From NCBI RefSeq assembly GCF_015222005.1, contig NZ_JADFFL010000013.1:35391-99390 (forward strand): a stretch of 64,000 bases of DNA. Reading direction: 5' to 3'. Of the stretch, positions 50,589 through 58,865 are shown one piece after another. The position numbers and the translations under genes are program-made. Origin of the DNA: Mucilaginibacter myungsuensis (GTDB lineage Bacteria > Bacteroidota > Bacteroidia > Sphingobacteriales > Sphingobacteriaceae). Position 1 is the first letter of the stretch; each line of letters opens with the position of its first letter. The notes beneath the pieces are model-generated. The model did not search any database. It saw only the letters and a list, made by a program, of their open reading frames with translations, and was not told the origin of the DNA.

Positions 50589-51482
50589 ATGATGCATCGA
50601 AAATACAGACCCGTTTTCCTGCTCACTTTGCTTGTTCCGGCGATCGCCGTAGGCCTTTACTCGTTCGATCGGGACGAGACTAAAGTAGCGCCCGGCAAAA
50701 AAGTGGTCTTTTTTGAAGACTTCAGCGGCAAAACCCTCGACCGCAAAAAATGGAACGTAGAGGTGACCGGTATGCATGTAAACAACGAGTTACAGGCCTA
50801 TGTAGATTCGTCGGCCACGATAGCTATCGTTAACGGCGCCGAAGCCGGCGGAGCGACCAATGGGGCGTTGCGACTAACCCCGAAGATCGCCAAAGGATTT
50901 GTGACCAAAGACGGTCAGCACTTTGATTTTATATCGGGCAGGATCAACACCCGCGGTAAATTCGATTTTACCTACGGTACTTTTGAGGCCCGCATTAAGC
51001 TGACCGAAGGCGCCGGCCTGTGGCCTGCCTGGTGGATGCTGGGCAAAGGCGAATGGCCAGGCACCGGCGAGATAGACATTATGGAATACGTTGGCGAAAA
51101 GGATTGGGCAAGCGCGGCCGTACATGGCCCCGGCTACAGCGGAGAAACACCTTTTGTAGACCGCCTGTACTTCCCCGCCAACAACGACGTGACCCAATGG
51201 CATACCTACGCCGTGGATTGGACGCCGACCGAGCTAAACTTTAAGTACGACGGGAAACTGATCTTCCGCGTGAATAAGACCATGGCCCAACATTACGGTA
51301 AATGGGCTTTTGACAACGAGAAATACATGATCCTTAACTACGCCTTAGGTGGCGCCTACCCTATTAAGTTGAATGGGGTAAAAGGCCCGTACAACGGCAT
51401 GCCAACAACAACGCTCGATCTGATCAAGACCGGCAAAGCCAAAATGCTGGTAGACTGGGTGCGGGTAACTCAAAACAAGTAA
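50589..51482 (+). CDS. GH16 beta-glucanase, secreted or membrane-anchored
   Basis: This 297-residue protein starts with an N-terminal hydrophobic segment without lipobox (about 8-24), which can act as signal or anchor. The rest is a GH16 jelly roll with nucleophile Glu161 and acid/base Glu166 in Glu-Ile-Asp-Ile-Met-Glu-Tyr, and Trp-Pro-Ala-Trp-Trp-Met-Leu before it. It likely acts on the same beta-glucan as its lipoprotein neighbour but in the periplasm. It closes the operon; the gap to the previous gene is 118 bases and a terminator follows. Confidence 0.92.
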   Translation: MMHRKYRPVFLLTLLVPAIAVGLYSFDRDETKVAPGKKVVFFEDFSGKTLDRKKWNVEVTGMHVNNELQAYVDSSATIAIVNGAEAGGATNGALRLTPKIAKGFVTKDGQHFDFISGRINTRGKFDFTYGTFEARIKLTEGAGLWPAWWMLGKGEWPGTGEIDIMEYVGEKDWASAAVHGPGYSGETPFVDRLYFPANNDVTQWHTYAVDWTPTELNFKYDGKLIFRVNKTMAQHYGKWAFDNEKYMILNYALGGAYPIKLNGVKGPYNGMPTTTLDLIKTGKAKMLVDWVRVTQNK

Positions 51483-51508
51483 GTATTAATTTTTAACATA
51501 ACAGAACA

Positions 51509-51533
51509 AAAGCCGGGCGCGAGGTCCGGCTTT
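51509..51533. terminator. Terminator of the polysaccharide-use operon
   Basis: AAAGCCGG (51509-51516) pairs with CCGGCTTT (51526-51533), followed by GTTATTTTGTTATTTT. It stands 27 bases past the GH16 stop and may also serve the convergent gene, which ends at 51543. Confidence 0.75.
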
Positions 51534-51542
51534 GTTATTTTG

Positions 51543-52628
51543 TTATTTTAGCAACTCCTCTGCCGACTTGGTAGTAATACCGAAATAGAATTTCTGTCCA
51601 GAGGAGTACTTCTCCCGCAACTCAAAATTTTCAAATGCCGGTCCGCCGGGGATATCTACGTATGCATTGGGATCACGGCTGGCAACTGCCCAATATTTCG
51701 CGCGGCCATTCACACGTAACTCCAAAGACGGATCATAATTACCAGCATCCTTGCGCCAGTATTGGGTCAGTTTAATGGGCACACGGTAGCGCCACCCTGC
51801 CCTATCAGCATAAGCTTTAGTGTTGGGCCATGATGCCAACTCTGCTGACGATTCATTTGGTGTAGCGATAGCGATAAGGCTACCGTCAACTGTTTTTAAA
51901 AACTTATCGGCAGGATAACTTTGCTTCTCTATAAAGTCGATACCCTTGTAATCGTTGTATAATTTACGGGAGTCGACAACCTCATCATTTAAATGCAGCT
52001 GTCGCAAGCGGGAATAATTGCCCATGGTAGCCGTCAGCGCACAACGATCCATTTTGGCGCTGTTGGGTTTGTTAAATATCTCCAGGCAAAGTTCGTCGGG
52101 TCTATCGCTACGGATGCTGATCTTTAAGTAAGGGTTAGCCTTATGCAGGAACTGCTCCATAAACAGGTAAAGCGTTAGCTGCTCCACCTCTGGTTTGGCC
52201 GGATCAGGGTGCGATATCACGCCTTTTGCTAAATTGGGGTTGTAAGCGTCGGCAGCTTGGCTATCGCTTGTCCAAAAAAGTTTTCCCCAACGGTCATCAA
52301 CGGTAGAAGGTGATATCTCGCTGAACTCGATCCGACCATCAACAATAGGCTCAATGGCTATAAAATTGATGAGGTAAAACTTACCATTCACCTCGCGTCC
52401 GACTCTGATCAGTCCACGTGGGCCGCCATCGTCTTTGTCGCCGGTCTCTACGCCGTTAGGCCAAATACTAAAACCGATCCCGCCCCGGATACCCCAGATC
52501 TTTGACCCGTTGGCAGTGTTGGGTTGTATCCAGCGGGACGCGGGTGCTTGAGCAAGGGAGGCCATACCGAAAAAAAATGAAAGTGCAATCGCCATTAAAA
52601 ATACCCGATGTGTTTTCCTGACATTCAT
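51543..52628 (-). CDS. Secreted protein of unknown function
   Basis: The ATG at 52628 (MNVRKT) gives 361 residues with a signal peptide ending Ser-Leu-Ala-Gln near residue 26. The mature protein is soluble, beta-rich by composition and aromatic-rich, with Gly-Ile-Arg-Gly-Gly-Ile-Gly-Phe-Ser-Ile-Trp-Pro-Asn near the start. A Phe-Ile-Glu-Lys-Gln-Ser-Tyr-Pro-Ala-Asp segment lies near 230. I know no family for it and see no catalytic motif. It converges on the polysaccharide-use operon across a shared terminator; a link to that operon is possible but unproven. Confidence 0.65.
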   Translation of the reverse strand: MNVRKTHRVFLMAIALSFFFGMASLAQAPASRWIQPNTANGSKIWGIRGGIGFSIWPNGVETGDKDDGGPRGLIRVGREVNGKFYLINFIAIEPIVDGRIEFSEISPSTVDDRWGKLFWTSDSQAADAYNPNLAKGVISHPDPAKPEVEQLTLYLFMEQFLHKANPYLKISIRSDRPDELCLEIFNKPNSAKMDRCALTATMGNYSRLRQLHLNDEVVDSRKLYNDYKGIDFIEKQSYPADKFLKTVDGSLIAIATPNESSAELASWPNTKAYADRAGWRYRVPIKLTQYWRKDAGNYDPSLELRVNGRAKYWAVASRDPNAYVDIPGGPAFENFELREKYSSGQKFYFGITTKSAEELLK

Positions 52629-52790
52629 ATTGATGGTGTAGTGTTGCAAATGAAGCGATTATAAACCAACATCGAAAGTACGTGAAGGCTTTGTTAGCAA
52701 ATACCAAAGCAGAAATATGCCCGATCGCTTGATCATACTGTTTCTGTTTGCTAAATTAGCCCGGGCTGATAACAAGCCACGTAAAACGAA

Positions 52791-54071
52791 GTGATAAAAG
52801 TTGCTGAATTATTTGCCGGTGTAGGCGGTTTTAGATTGGGATTAGAGGGATGGCAGGGCAAGTCGGCTACCAGCGGTTACACAACCGACCTAAAAAGCGG
52901 CTACCGGGTAGTTTGGAGCAACCAATGGGAACCATCTACCAAAACCCAGGCGGCATCAAACGTTTACGAACAACGCTTCGGCAGCATCGGCCATGCAAAT
53001 AAAGACATAGCCAAAGTAACAGCCGACGAGATCCCTGACCACGATATGCTGGTTGGTGGTTTCCCTTGCCAAGATTACTCGGTGGCGCGTACGCTGAATA
53101 AGTCGGGTGGATTGAATGGCAAAAAGGGCGTACTTTGGTGGGAGATCCACCGCATCCTGAAAGAAAAAAGCGACGCTGACAAGCCTGTAAAATATCTCTT
53201 CTTAGAGAATGTAGACCGCCTGCTTAAATCTCCCGTTAAACAACGCGGTCGCGACTTTGCGATCATTTTAGCTTCGTTATCCGACCTGGGTTATGCGGTA
53301 GAATGGCGCGTGATCAATGCCGCCGACTATGGCTTTCCGCAACGCCGTCGCCGGGTGTTCTTGTTGGGTTATCATAAAAGCTCAGCATTGTATCAAACCG
53401 CTGTATCTTCAAGAAAAGATGATATCATTTTATACGACGGTGTGTTGGCAAGGGCATTACCTGTCAATGACGACCTGATCAATTTGGGTAACTTCCACAT
53501 CAAGGGAGACCTGGCAGATATCTCGGAGGATACCAATGACCAATTTAAGTCTGCCAGTCCATTTGAAAATGCCGGGATCATGATAGATCGCGAGGTTACA
53601 ACTTTAAAATTATCGTCGAGCTTTAGCGGCATGCGTACCGTGTTAAAAGACGTTCTGTTGGATGAGACTGACGTAGACAGCAACCTTTACGTTGATGAAG
53701 CCATGCTATCGCGATGGCTGTATCTTAAAGGCGCCAAAAACGAAATGCGCGTTAATAAAACACTCGGCTTCGAATATAAATACAACGAGGGCGGCATGGT
53801 ATTCCCCGACCCGTTAGACCAACCTTCGCGCACCATCATCACGGGCGAAGGCGGCGCATCGCCATCCCGTTTTAAGCACGTGGTGACTACCAAAGATGGC
53901 CGCCATCGTAGACTTAGTCCTGTTGAATTGGAGCGATTGAATATGTTTCCAGATAACCATACAGCCGGTGCGTCGCCGGTAAAGCGTGCTTTTTTTATGG
54001 GTAACGCCTTAGTGGTGGGCATTATAGAAAAGGTTGGTCAGCAATTGTTGACCGCGATCAGCAAACGTTGA
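52791..54071 (+). CDS. DNA (cytosine-5-)-methyltransferase, orphan
   Basis: The 426-residue enzyme begins at a GTG (52791), as the family motif I Leu-Phe-Ala-Gly-Val-Gly-Gly-Phe-Arg follows at once and no ATG precedes. Motif IV carries the catalytic Cys93 in Gly-Phe-Pro-Cys-Gln-Asp-Tyr-Ser, motif VI is Glu-Asn-Val-Asp-Arg, motif VIII is Gln-Arg-Arg-Arg-Arg-Val-Phe, and motif X lies near the C-terminus (Gly-Asn-Ala-Leu). A target-recognition region spans about 230-360. No restriction endonuclease or repair nuclease is adjacent, so it is an orphan or solitary methylase. The recognition sequence cannot be predicted. Confidence 0.93.
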   Translation: MIKVAELFAGVGGFRLGLEGWQGKSATSGYTTDLKSGYRVVWSNQWEPSTKTQAASNVYEQRFGSIGHANKDIAKVTADEIPDHDMLVGGFPCQDYSVARTLNKSGGLNGKKGVLWWEIHRILKEKSDADKPVKYLFLENVDRLLKSPVKQRGRDFAIILASLSDLGYAVEWRVINAADYGFPQRRRRVFLLGYHKSSALYQTAVSSRKDDIILYDGVLARALPVNDDLINLGNFHIKGDLADISEDTNDQFKSASPFENAGIMIDREVTTLKLSSSFSGMRTVLKDVLLDETDVDSNLYVDEAMLSRWLYLKGAKNEMRVNKTLGFEYKYNEGGMVFPDPLDQPSRTIITGEGGASPSRFKHVVTTKDGRHRRLSPVELERLNMFPDNHTAGASPVKRAFFMGNALVVGIIEKVGQQLLTAISKR

Positions 54072-54163
54072 TCATCTGTAAAACACAACATCTTCTTAAC
54101 TGTTCCCTCATCATCAATTAAGATATAACTCTTAATTTTACCCATCAACTTAACTAAAAAAAG

Positions 54164-55618
54164 ATGGTATTGACCGGGAATAACCTCCATATCGACGTAC
54201 GTTCGGAGATAGGGCGCTTGCGCTGTTTACTTATCCATAGCCCCGATAGTGGTATTGGTAAAGTAGTGCCGTCAAAAGCGCAGGACTGGCTTTTTGAGGA
54301 TATCATCCATCTGGATAGCGTGCGTAAGAACGAGTACGACCTGTATGTGAAACTGTTGATGTATTTCCTGGATCCTGAACGCATTAATGGCCGCCTTGAT
54401 GAAATATCATCGCCCGAACATAAACGTAATTTCTTTAAACCGGATAATGCGGGCTTTCATGCATCTGCCAAAGTGATAGAAATGCAAACACTGTTATCCG
54501 ACATTTTGGAGGATAACAACATTCGCGAAAAACTGGTAGCATCCGTTTGCGCGATGGAGAACTGCACTTACAGTTTGCAAGAAACACTGATCAATACAGA
54601 GCCGGTAGAACTGGCCAAGATCTTGATATCAGGCTCCATGGATGACCATGACCTGATCTTTGCCCCTATCCCTAACTTTATCTTTTCGCGCGATGTGGGT
54701 ATTGCTATAAAAGATCACTTACTGATCAGCAAACCGGCCAAACCCGCACGTGCACGTGAGACCTTGCTGATGCGTTATGTTTTCTTTAACCATCCGTTGT
54801 TTAAGGCCTATCGTAATAACATCATCGAAATACCGGATACCCCACAGCATTTCTTAAAACCCGGAGAAGGTAACGAAGAGCGAACAACACTTGAGGGTGG
54901 CGACATTATGATGATCAGCGAAGAACATGTGCTGATCGGCGTTAGCGAGCGAACATCGGTAGCTGGTGCAAATGCGATCATTCGTACCCTATTCGATAAG
55001 AAACTGGTCAAAAAAGCTACGGTGATCAAGATCCCTACCAAGCGGGATTTTATGCATATCGACACCATTTTTACACAAGTTAAACGGAACGTGTGGGTGC
55101 TATTAGGTAGCTTATCGATGCCACAATTTGACCCGGAGACCGCCACGACAGGTAACTATTTTAGTCAGCAAAAACCAAGTAAGACGGTCGAGATCGTACA
55201 GTTCAATATTGACAAAGGTTATCAACCTAAACGTTTTGTAAATCTGGAAGCCTTACTGGATGATATTAGCCGGAATGAATTTAAAAGTGAGGAACCAACA
55301 AGGTTCATTTATTCGGGCGACAAGGAGTTCCCTTATGATGCTCGCGAGCAATGGACGGACTCTTGTAATCTGTTAGCCTTACAAGAGGGTGTGGTGATCG
55401 GTTATGATCGTAATGACAAGACAGCGGCCGCTTTTGAAAAGAATGGTTTTAAAACGATATCCGTTGCCGACCTTCTACTGCAGATAGAACAAGGTGAGAC
55501 GGATCCGCAGTCGATGAAAGATACCCTGATCTTGATGCCCTCAGCAGAATTATCAAGAGCGCGCGGCGGGTTCCATTGTATGAGTATGCCTTTATGCCGC
55601 GAAACCATCGATAAATAA
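54164..55618 (+). CDS. Arginine deiminase-type amidinohydrolase
   Basis: This 484-residue guanidine-modifying enzyme has the family's active-site residues in order: Asp in Ile-Phe-Ser-Arg-Asp-Val near residue 183, Glu in Glu-Gly-Gly-Asp near 245, His in Phe-Met-His-Ile-Asp near 298 and catalytic Cys472 in Gly-Gly-Phe-His-Cys-Met-Ser-Met-Pro. It should turn arginine into citrulline and ammonia. Length is greater than the usual 410 residues, owing to extra sequence near 55-130. No carbamate kinase or ornithine carbamoyltransferase follows; instead a CtlX-type hydrolase follows after a single base. Confidence 0.85.
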   Translation: MVLTGNNLHIDVRSEIGRLRCLLIHSPDSGIGKVVPSKAQDWLFEDIIHLDSVRKNEYDLYVKLLMYFLDPERINGRLDEISSPEHKRNFFKPDNAGFHASAKVIEMQTLLSDILEDNNIREKLVASVCAMENCTYSLQETLINTEPVELAKILISGSMDDHDLIFAPIPNFIFSRDVGIAIKDHLLISKPAKPARARETLLMRYVFFNHPLFKAYRNNIIEIPDTPQHFLKPGEGNEERTTLEGGDIMMISEEHVLIGVSERTSVAGANAIIRTLFDKKLVKKATVIKIPTKRDFMHIDTIFTQVKRNVWVLLGSLSMPQFDPETATTGNYFSQQKPSKTVEIVQFNIDKGYQPKRFVNLEALLDDISRNEFKSEEPTRFIYSGDKEFPYDAREQWTDSCNLLALQEGVVIGYDRNDKTAAAFEKNGFKTISVADLLLQIEQGETDPQSMKDTLILMPSAELSRARGGFHCMSMPLCRETIDK

Positions 55619-55619
55619 T

Positions 55620-56531
55620 ATGCAACCATCTACCATATTGATGATACGCCCGGTCAATTTCGGGTATAATGAGCAGACCGCCGAGAGCAATGCTTTTCAG
55701 CGCAAAGATGCGGCCACAGATGTACAGCAGAACGCCTTGGCCGAGTTCGATAACTTTGTAGAAAAGCTACGCGCCGAAGGTATCAACGTTATTGTGATGG
55801 ATGACACCCCAAGTCCGCATACACCTGACTCGATCTTTCCGAACAACTGGATATCCTTTCACGAAGATGGCAGCATTTTTATCTACCCAATGCAAGCCCC
55901 GAACCGTCGCGACGAACGCCGCACGAAAGATGTCATTAATATCCTTGCGGATCGTTATGAAATAGATAATATCGAAGATCTGACCAAATTTGAAGATCAG
56001 GATCTATTTTTAGAAGGCACGGGCAGTATGGTGTTTGACAGGCTAAACAAGATCGCTTACGCTTGCCTTTCACCGCGCACCGACCAAATCGTAGTGGATG
56101 AGTTTTGCAGACGTTCCGGTTACTCCGCTGTAACCTTTAATTCCTTTGATGAGCAGGGCACACGCATCTATCATACCAATGTGCTTATGTGCATTGCAGA
56201 AAGCTTTGCGGTGATCTGCTTGGATACAATAACTGATGAGCAGCAACGCAAAGCAGTAAGCACAAAGCTACAACAAAGCGGCAAAGAAGTTATAGAGATC
56301 AGCCAGGCGCAGTTACGATTCTTTGCCGGGAACATGTTAGAACTGACCAATAAGGATGGCAAAAAGGTATTGATCATGTCTGAGCAAGCCTACTCATCGC
56401 TAAATAACGACCAGATCAATACATTACAACGATATGCAAAGATCGTCCACTCGTCGCTCCAAACTATCGAAATTAATGGTGGCGGAAGTGCCCGTTGCAT
56501 GATGGCCGAAATTTGCTTACCTGCAATATAA
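55620..56531 (+). CDS. ctlX: CtlX-type citrulline hydrolase (amidinotransferase fold)
   Basis: The 303-residue protein belongs to the guanidine-modifying superfamily, with Phe-Pro-Asn-Asn-Trp near 73, Leu-Glu-Gly-Thr-Gly near 132, the catalytic His in Tyr-His-Thr-Asn near 183 and Cys293 in Gly-Gly-Gly-Ser-Ala-Arg-Cys-Met. The motif set and length match CtlX, described in Francisella as a citrulline ureidohydrolase yielding ornithine, ammonia and CO2. Its start lies one base after the arginine deiminase stop, so the two are co-translated. Together they would take arginine to ornithine. It converges on the DUF1080 gene. Confidence 0.8.
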   Translation: MQPSTILMIRPVNFGYNEQTAESNAFQRKDAATDVQQNALAEFDNFVEKLRAEGINVIVMDDTPSPHTPDSIFPNNWISFHEDGSIFIYPMQAPNRRDERRTKDVINILADRYEIDNIEDLTKFEDQDLFLEGTGSMVFDRLNKIAYACLSPRTDQIVVDEFCRRSGYSAVTFNSFDEQGTRIYHTNVLMCIAESFAVICLDTITDEQQRKAVSTKLQQSGKEVIEISQAQLRFFAGNMLELTNKDGKKVLIMSEQAYSSLNNDQINTLQRYAKIVHSSLQTIEINGGGSARCMMAEICLPAI

Positions 56532-56537
56532 ACTACC

Positions 56538-57347
56538 CTATTCTTTTCCGGGTAATTGCTTAATGTAGATATTTCTAAAATCTACCGGCTGGCCCTCACT
56601 TTGCAGGGCGATAAAGCCAGCGCTTAATAACTTACCGTCAACCTTGTATTTGAGGTCATAACCAGTTGCCACACCACCACCGATGGTCGGCTTTGAATAT
56701 TGCAGTACCGTATCGCCATTGATGATATGCGTGATCAGTTTACTACCCTGAACGATCAGCTCGCCTTTAACCCACTGATCGCCATCGTAAGTCTTGGATA
56801 TTGAATTGATACAATGATCGGGCGATACACGACCTTTATAAACTACATCTGTCCCAGGCGAACACATGTTACCGGTCGAGCGACTTTTGCCATCGCTAAG
56901 GCCTCCTAATAGCTGCATTTCGATAGATATCGGCCAATCCTGATTCTTCAGCATCGTCCTTGGATCTTGCGAGTGAAACATTATTCCGCTATTACGAAGC
57001 GTATAATCTGGAGCACCCTTTTGCAACTCGCCAACAAAACGATACTCAAATTTAAGATGGAAGTACGAATATGGCGTATCATAGTACAGATGACCGAACT
57101 GATCATTGAACATTCCATACTGATCGTACCTGATCTTGATGATGCCGTCCTCTACACGGAAAGTATTACCGAAGTTATCGCCCGTCTCATGATGATTGAT
57201 CTTGACCGTCCAACCCTTAGTGTCTTTACCATTGAAGAGTTGTTTCCAGCCTTTATCAGGACTATTATCGTATACAACGGACCTGGTACCGCTACACCCG
57301 ATAGCAAGAAAACATATGGAAATTAAGGAAAAAAAAGATCTTTTCAT
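56538..57347 (-). CDS. DUF1080 (3-keto-disaccharide hydrolase-like) lipoprotein
   Basis: The 269-residue lipoprotein has its lipobox at Ala-Ile-Gly-Cys18. The rest is a concanavalin-like jelly roll of the DUF1080 family, with Trp-Lys-Gln-Leu-Phe-Asn-Gly-Lys-Asp near the start, a Trp-x3-Asn-His-His segment and Val-Asp-Phe-Arg-Asn-Ile-Tyr-Ile at the end. Members act on 3-keto-glycosides or bind sugar in Bacteroidota; a catalytic assignment is not certain here. It is divergent from the operon at 57546 and separated from it by 198 bases. Confidence 0.85.
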   Translation of the reverse strand: MKRSFFSLISICFLAIGCSGTRSVVYDNSPDKGWKQLFNGKDTKGWTVKINHHETGDNFGNTFRVEDGIIKIRYDQYGMFNDQFGHLYYDTPYSYFHLKFEYRFVGELQKGAPDYTLRNSGIMFHSQDPRTMLKNQDWPISIEMQLLGGLSDGKSRSTGNMCSPGTDVVYKGRVSPDHCINSISKTYDGDQWVKGELIVQGSKLITHIINGDTVLQYSKPTIGGGVATGYDLKYKVDGKLLSAGFIALQSEGQPVDFRNIYIKQLPGKE

Positions 57348-57545
57348 GATGACATTAAGCTGAGTGATCCCAGCAAGTTAAGTTAAAGCAGTCAAATTAA
57401 CACGCGCTAAACACAAAAAAGAGGCCACCCCCTTCTGAAACACACATAAGTTTGAAACTTTTGGTTAAATATTTACGCTGAAATACCAAATAAAAGGCTA
57501 ATTTTAGTCAGAAAAACTACCTGGACACTCATTCTTCTACCCACT

Positions 57546-58865
57546 GTGAGGAAATTTTTATATGTCATATTCTATCCTTTCTTTTTACTCTTATTTTTCA
57601 GTAAGTGTTCAGACCGACATCCTTCACCTAAAGGCCAAGCTAAGGTCTATATCAATTCAGACCGTGGACGGTACCAGTTCTACCGTAATGGCAAACCCTT
57701 CATAATTAAAGGAGGGGCGGGCTTTACCCACCTTAAAGAGTTAAAAGCCGCCGGCGGCAACACCATAAGGGTATGGGATACAACAAAGCTGCAACACATT
57801 TTAGATTCGGCACAAGTTTATGGGTTAGGGGTTATAGTAGGATTGCCGATGCCGTCTAACCAAAACATGGATCTTTTTTATAATAACAAAAACCTTGTTA
57901 GCAAAGGGCATAAACATATAATGGCAACGGTTAATCGTTATAAAAACCATCCGGCTTTGCTATGCTGGTGCCTGGGTAACGAGCTACCATTTCCATACAA
58001 ACCCACTTTCAATAAATTCTATAACGCATTTAACCAATTGGTAGATGACATTCACCGCAATGACCCCGGCCATCCGGTGACCACCACGCTGATGTCGTTC
58101 CAACAGAAAAACATCGTTAACATCAGATCGCGCACCAATATAGACTTTATCTCCTTTAACATTTTTGGCTCCATTAAGACATTGAAAGCAGATCTTGAGC
58201 GTATTAAATGGTTTTGGTCAGGCCCGTATTTGATAACTGAGTGGGGAATAGAAGGCCCTTGGGTAAGCGATTCGCAAAACGCGTGGGGTGCGTATGTTGA
58301 GAATACCAGCGAAAAAAAAGCCGAACAGATACTTGATACTTACCGAAAGTATATGCCCGTAACTGACCCGCGCTTTTTAGGCTCGATGATCTTTTATTGG
58401 GGGCAGAAACAAGAGTTGACACCTACATGGTTCAGTCTGTTTGACCGGAATGGACATAAGACATCATCTGTAGATATCATGCAACAAATATGGACCGGCA
58501 AGCCACCTGCAAAACATCCGCCTGCTATAAAATACATGTTACTTGACGGTAAGGGCGGTAACGATAACATCTTACTTTCGCCCCGGCAACTTTCGTCGGC
58601 ACGCATATTAATGAGCGATAAAGACACCGCCCTTTACAGCTACCATTGGGAGCTGATGAAAGAAGACTGGTATAAACCTAACAATATCTTTAATGAAAAA
58701 CCTCAAAAACCAATTAAAGGATCATTGTTAAATGATCGGTCAACATCGGTAAAATTTTCCGCACCTGTAAATGAAGGACCGTATCGGCTATTCGTTTATG
58801 TTTACGATAACACAGGATATGTCGCTACTGCGAACACACCATTTTATGTGGTTGACAATCCATGA
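57546..58865 (+). CDS. Lipoprotein glycosidase of GH2/GH5-like barrel type, first gene of synthase operon
   Basis: This 439-residue gene starts at GTG (57546), opening a lipoprotein signal with Cys21 in Phe-Ser-Lys-Cys. A TIM barrel spans about 40-320. The acid/base candidate is Glu146 in Trp-Cys-Leu-Gly-Asn-Glu, and the nucleophile candidate is Glu232 in Leu-Ile-Thr-Glu-Trp-Gly, the clan GH-A pattern of families 2 and 5. A beta-sandwich follows (about 325-439). The ATGA overlap with the next gene ties its translation to a GT2 synthase, whose C-terminal fused part has the same two-domain layout. It should act on the polymer made by that synthase, but the substrate is unknown. Confidence 0.8.
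   Translation: MRKFLYVIFYPFFLLLFFSKCSDRHPSPKGQAKVYINSDRGRYQFYRNGKPFIIKGGAGFTHLKELKAAGGNTIRVWDTTKLQHILDSAQVYGLGVIVGLPMPSNQNMDLFYNNKNLVSKGHKHIMATVNRYKNHPALLCWCLGNELPFPYKPTFNKFYNAFNQLVDDIHRNDPGHPVTTTLMSFQQKNIVNIRSRTNIDFISFNIFGSIKTLKADLERIKWFWSGPYLITEWGIEGPWVSDSQNAWGAYVENTSEKKAEQILDTYRKYMPVTDPRFLGSMIFYWGQKQELTPTWFSLFDRNGHKTSSVDIMQQIWTGKPPAKHPPAIKYMLLDGKGGNDNILLSPRQLSSARILMSDKDTALYSYHWELMKEDWYKPNNIFNEKPQKPIKGSLLNDRSTSVKFSAPVNEGPYRLFVYVYDNTGYVATANTPFYVVDNP

Noticed and set aside
52791..54071. Restriction-modification system
   Set aside because: No nuclease or other defence gene is adjacent to the methylase.
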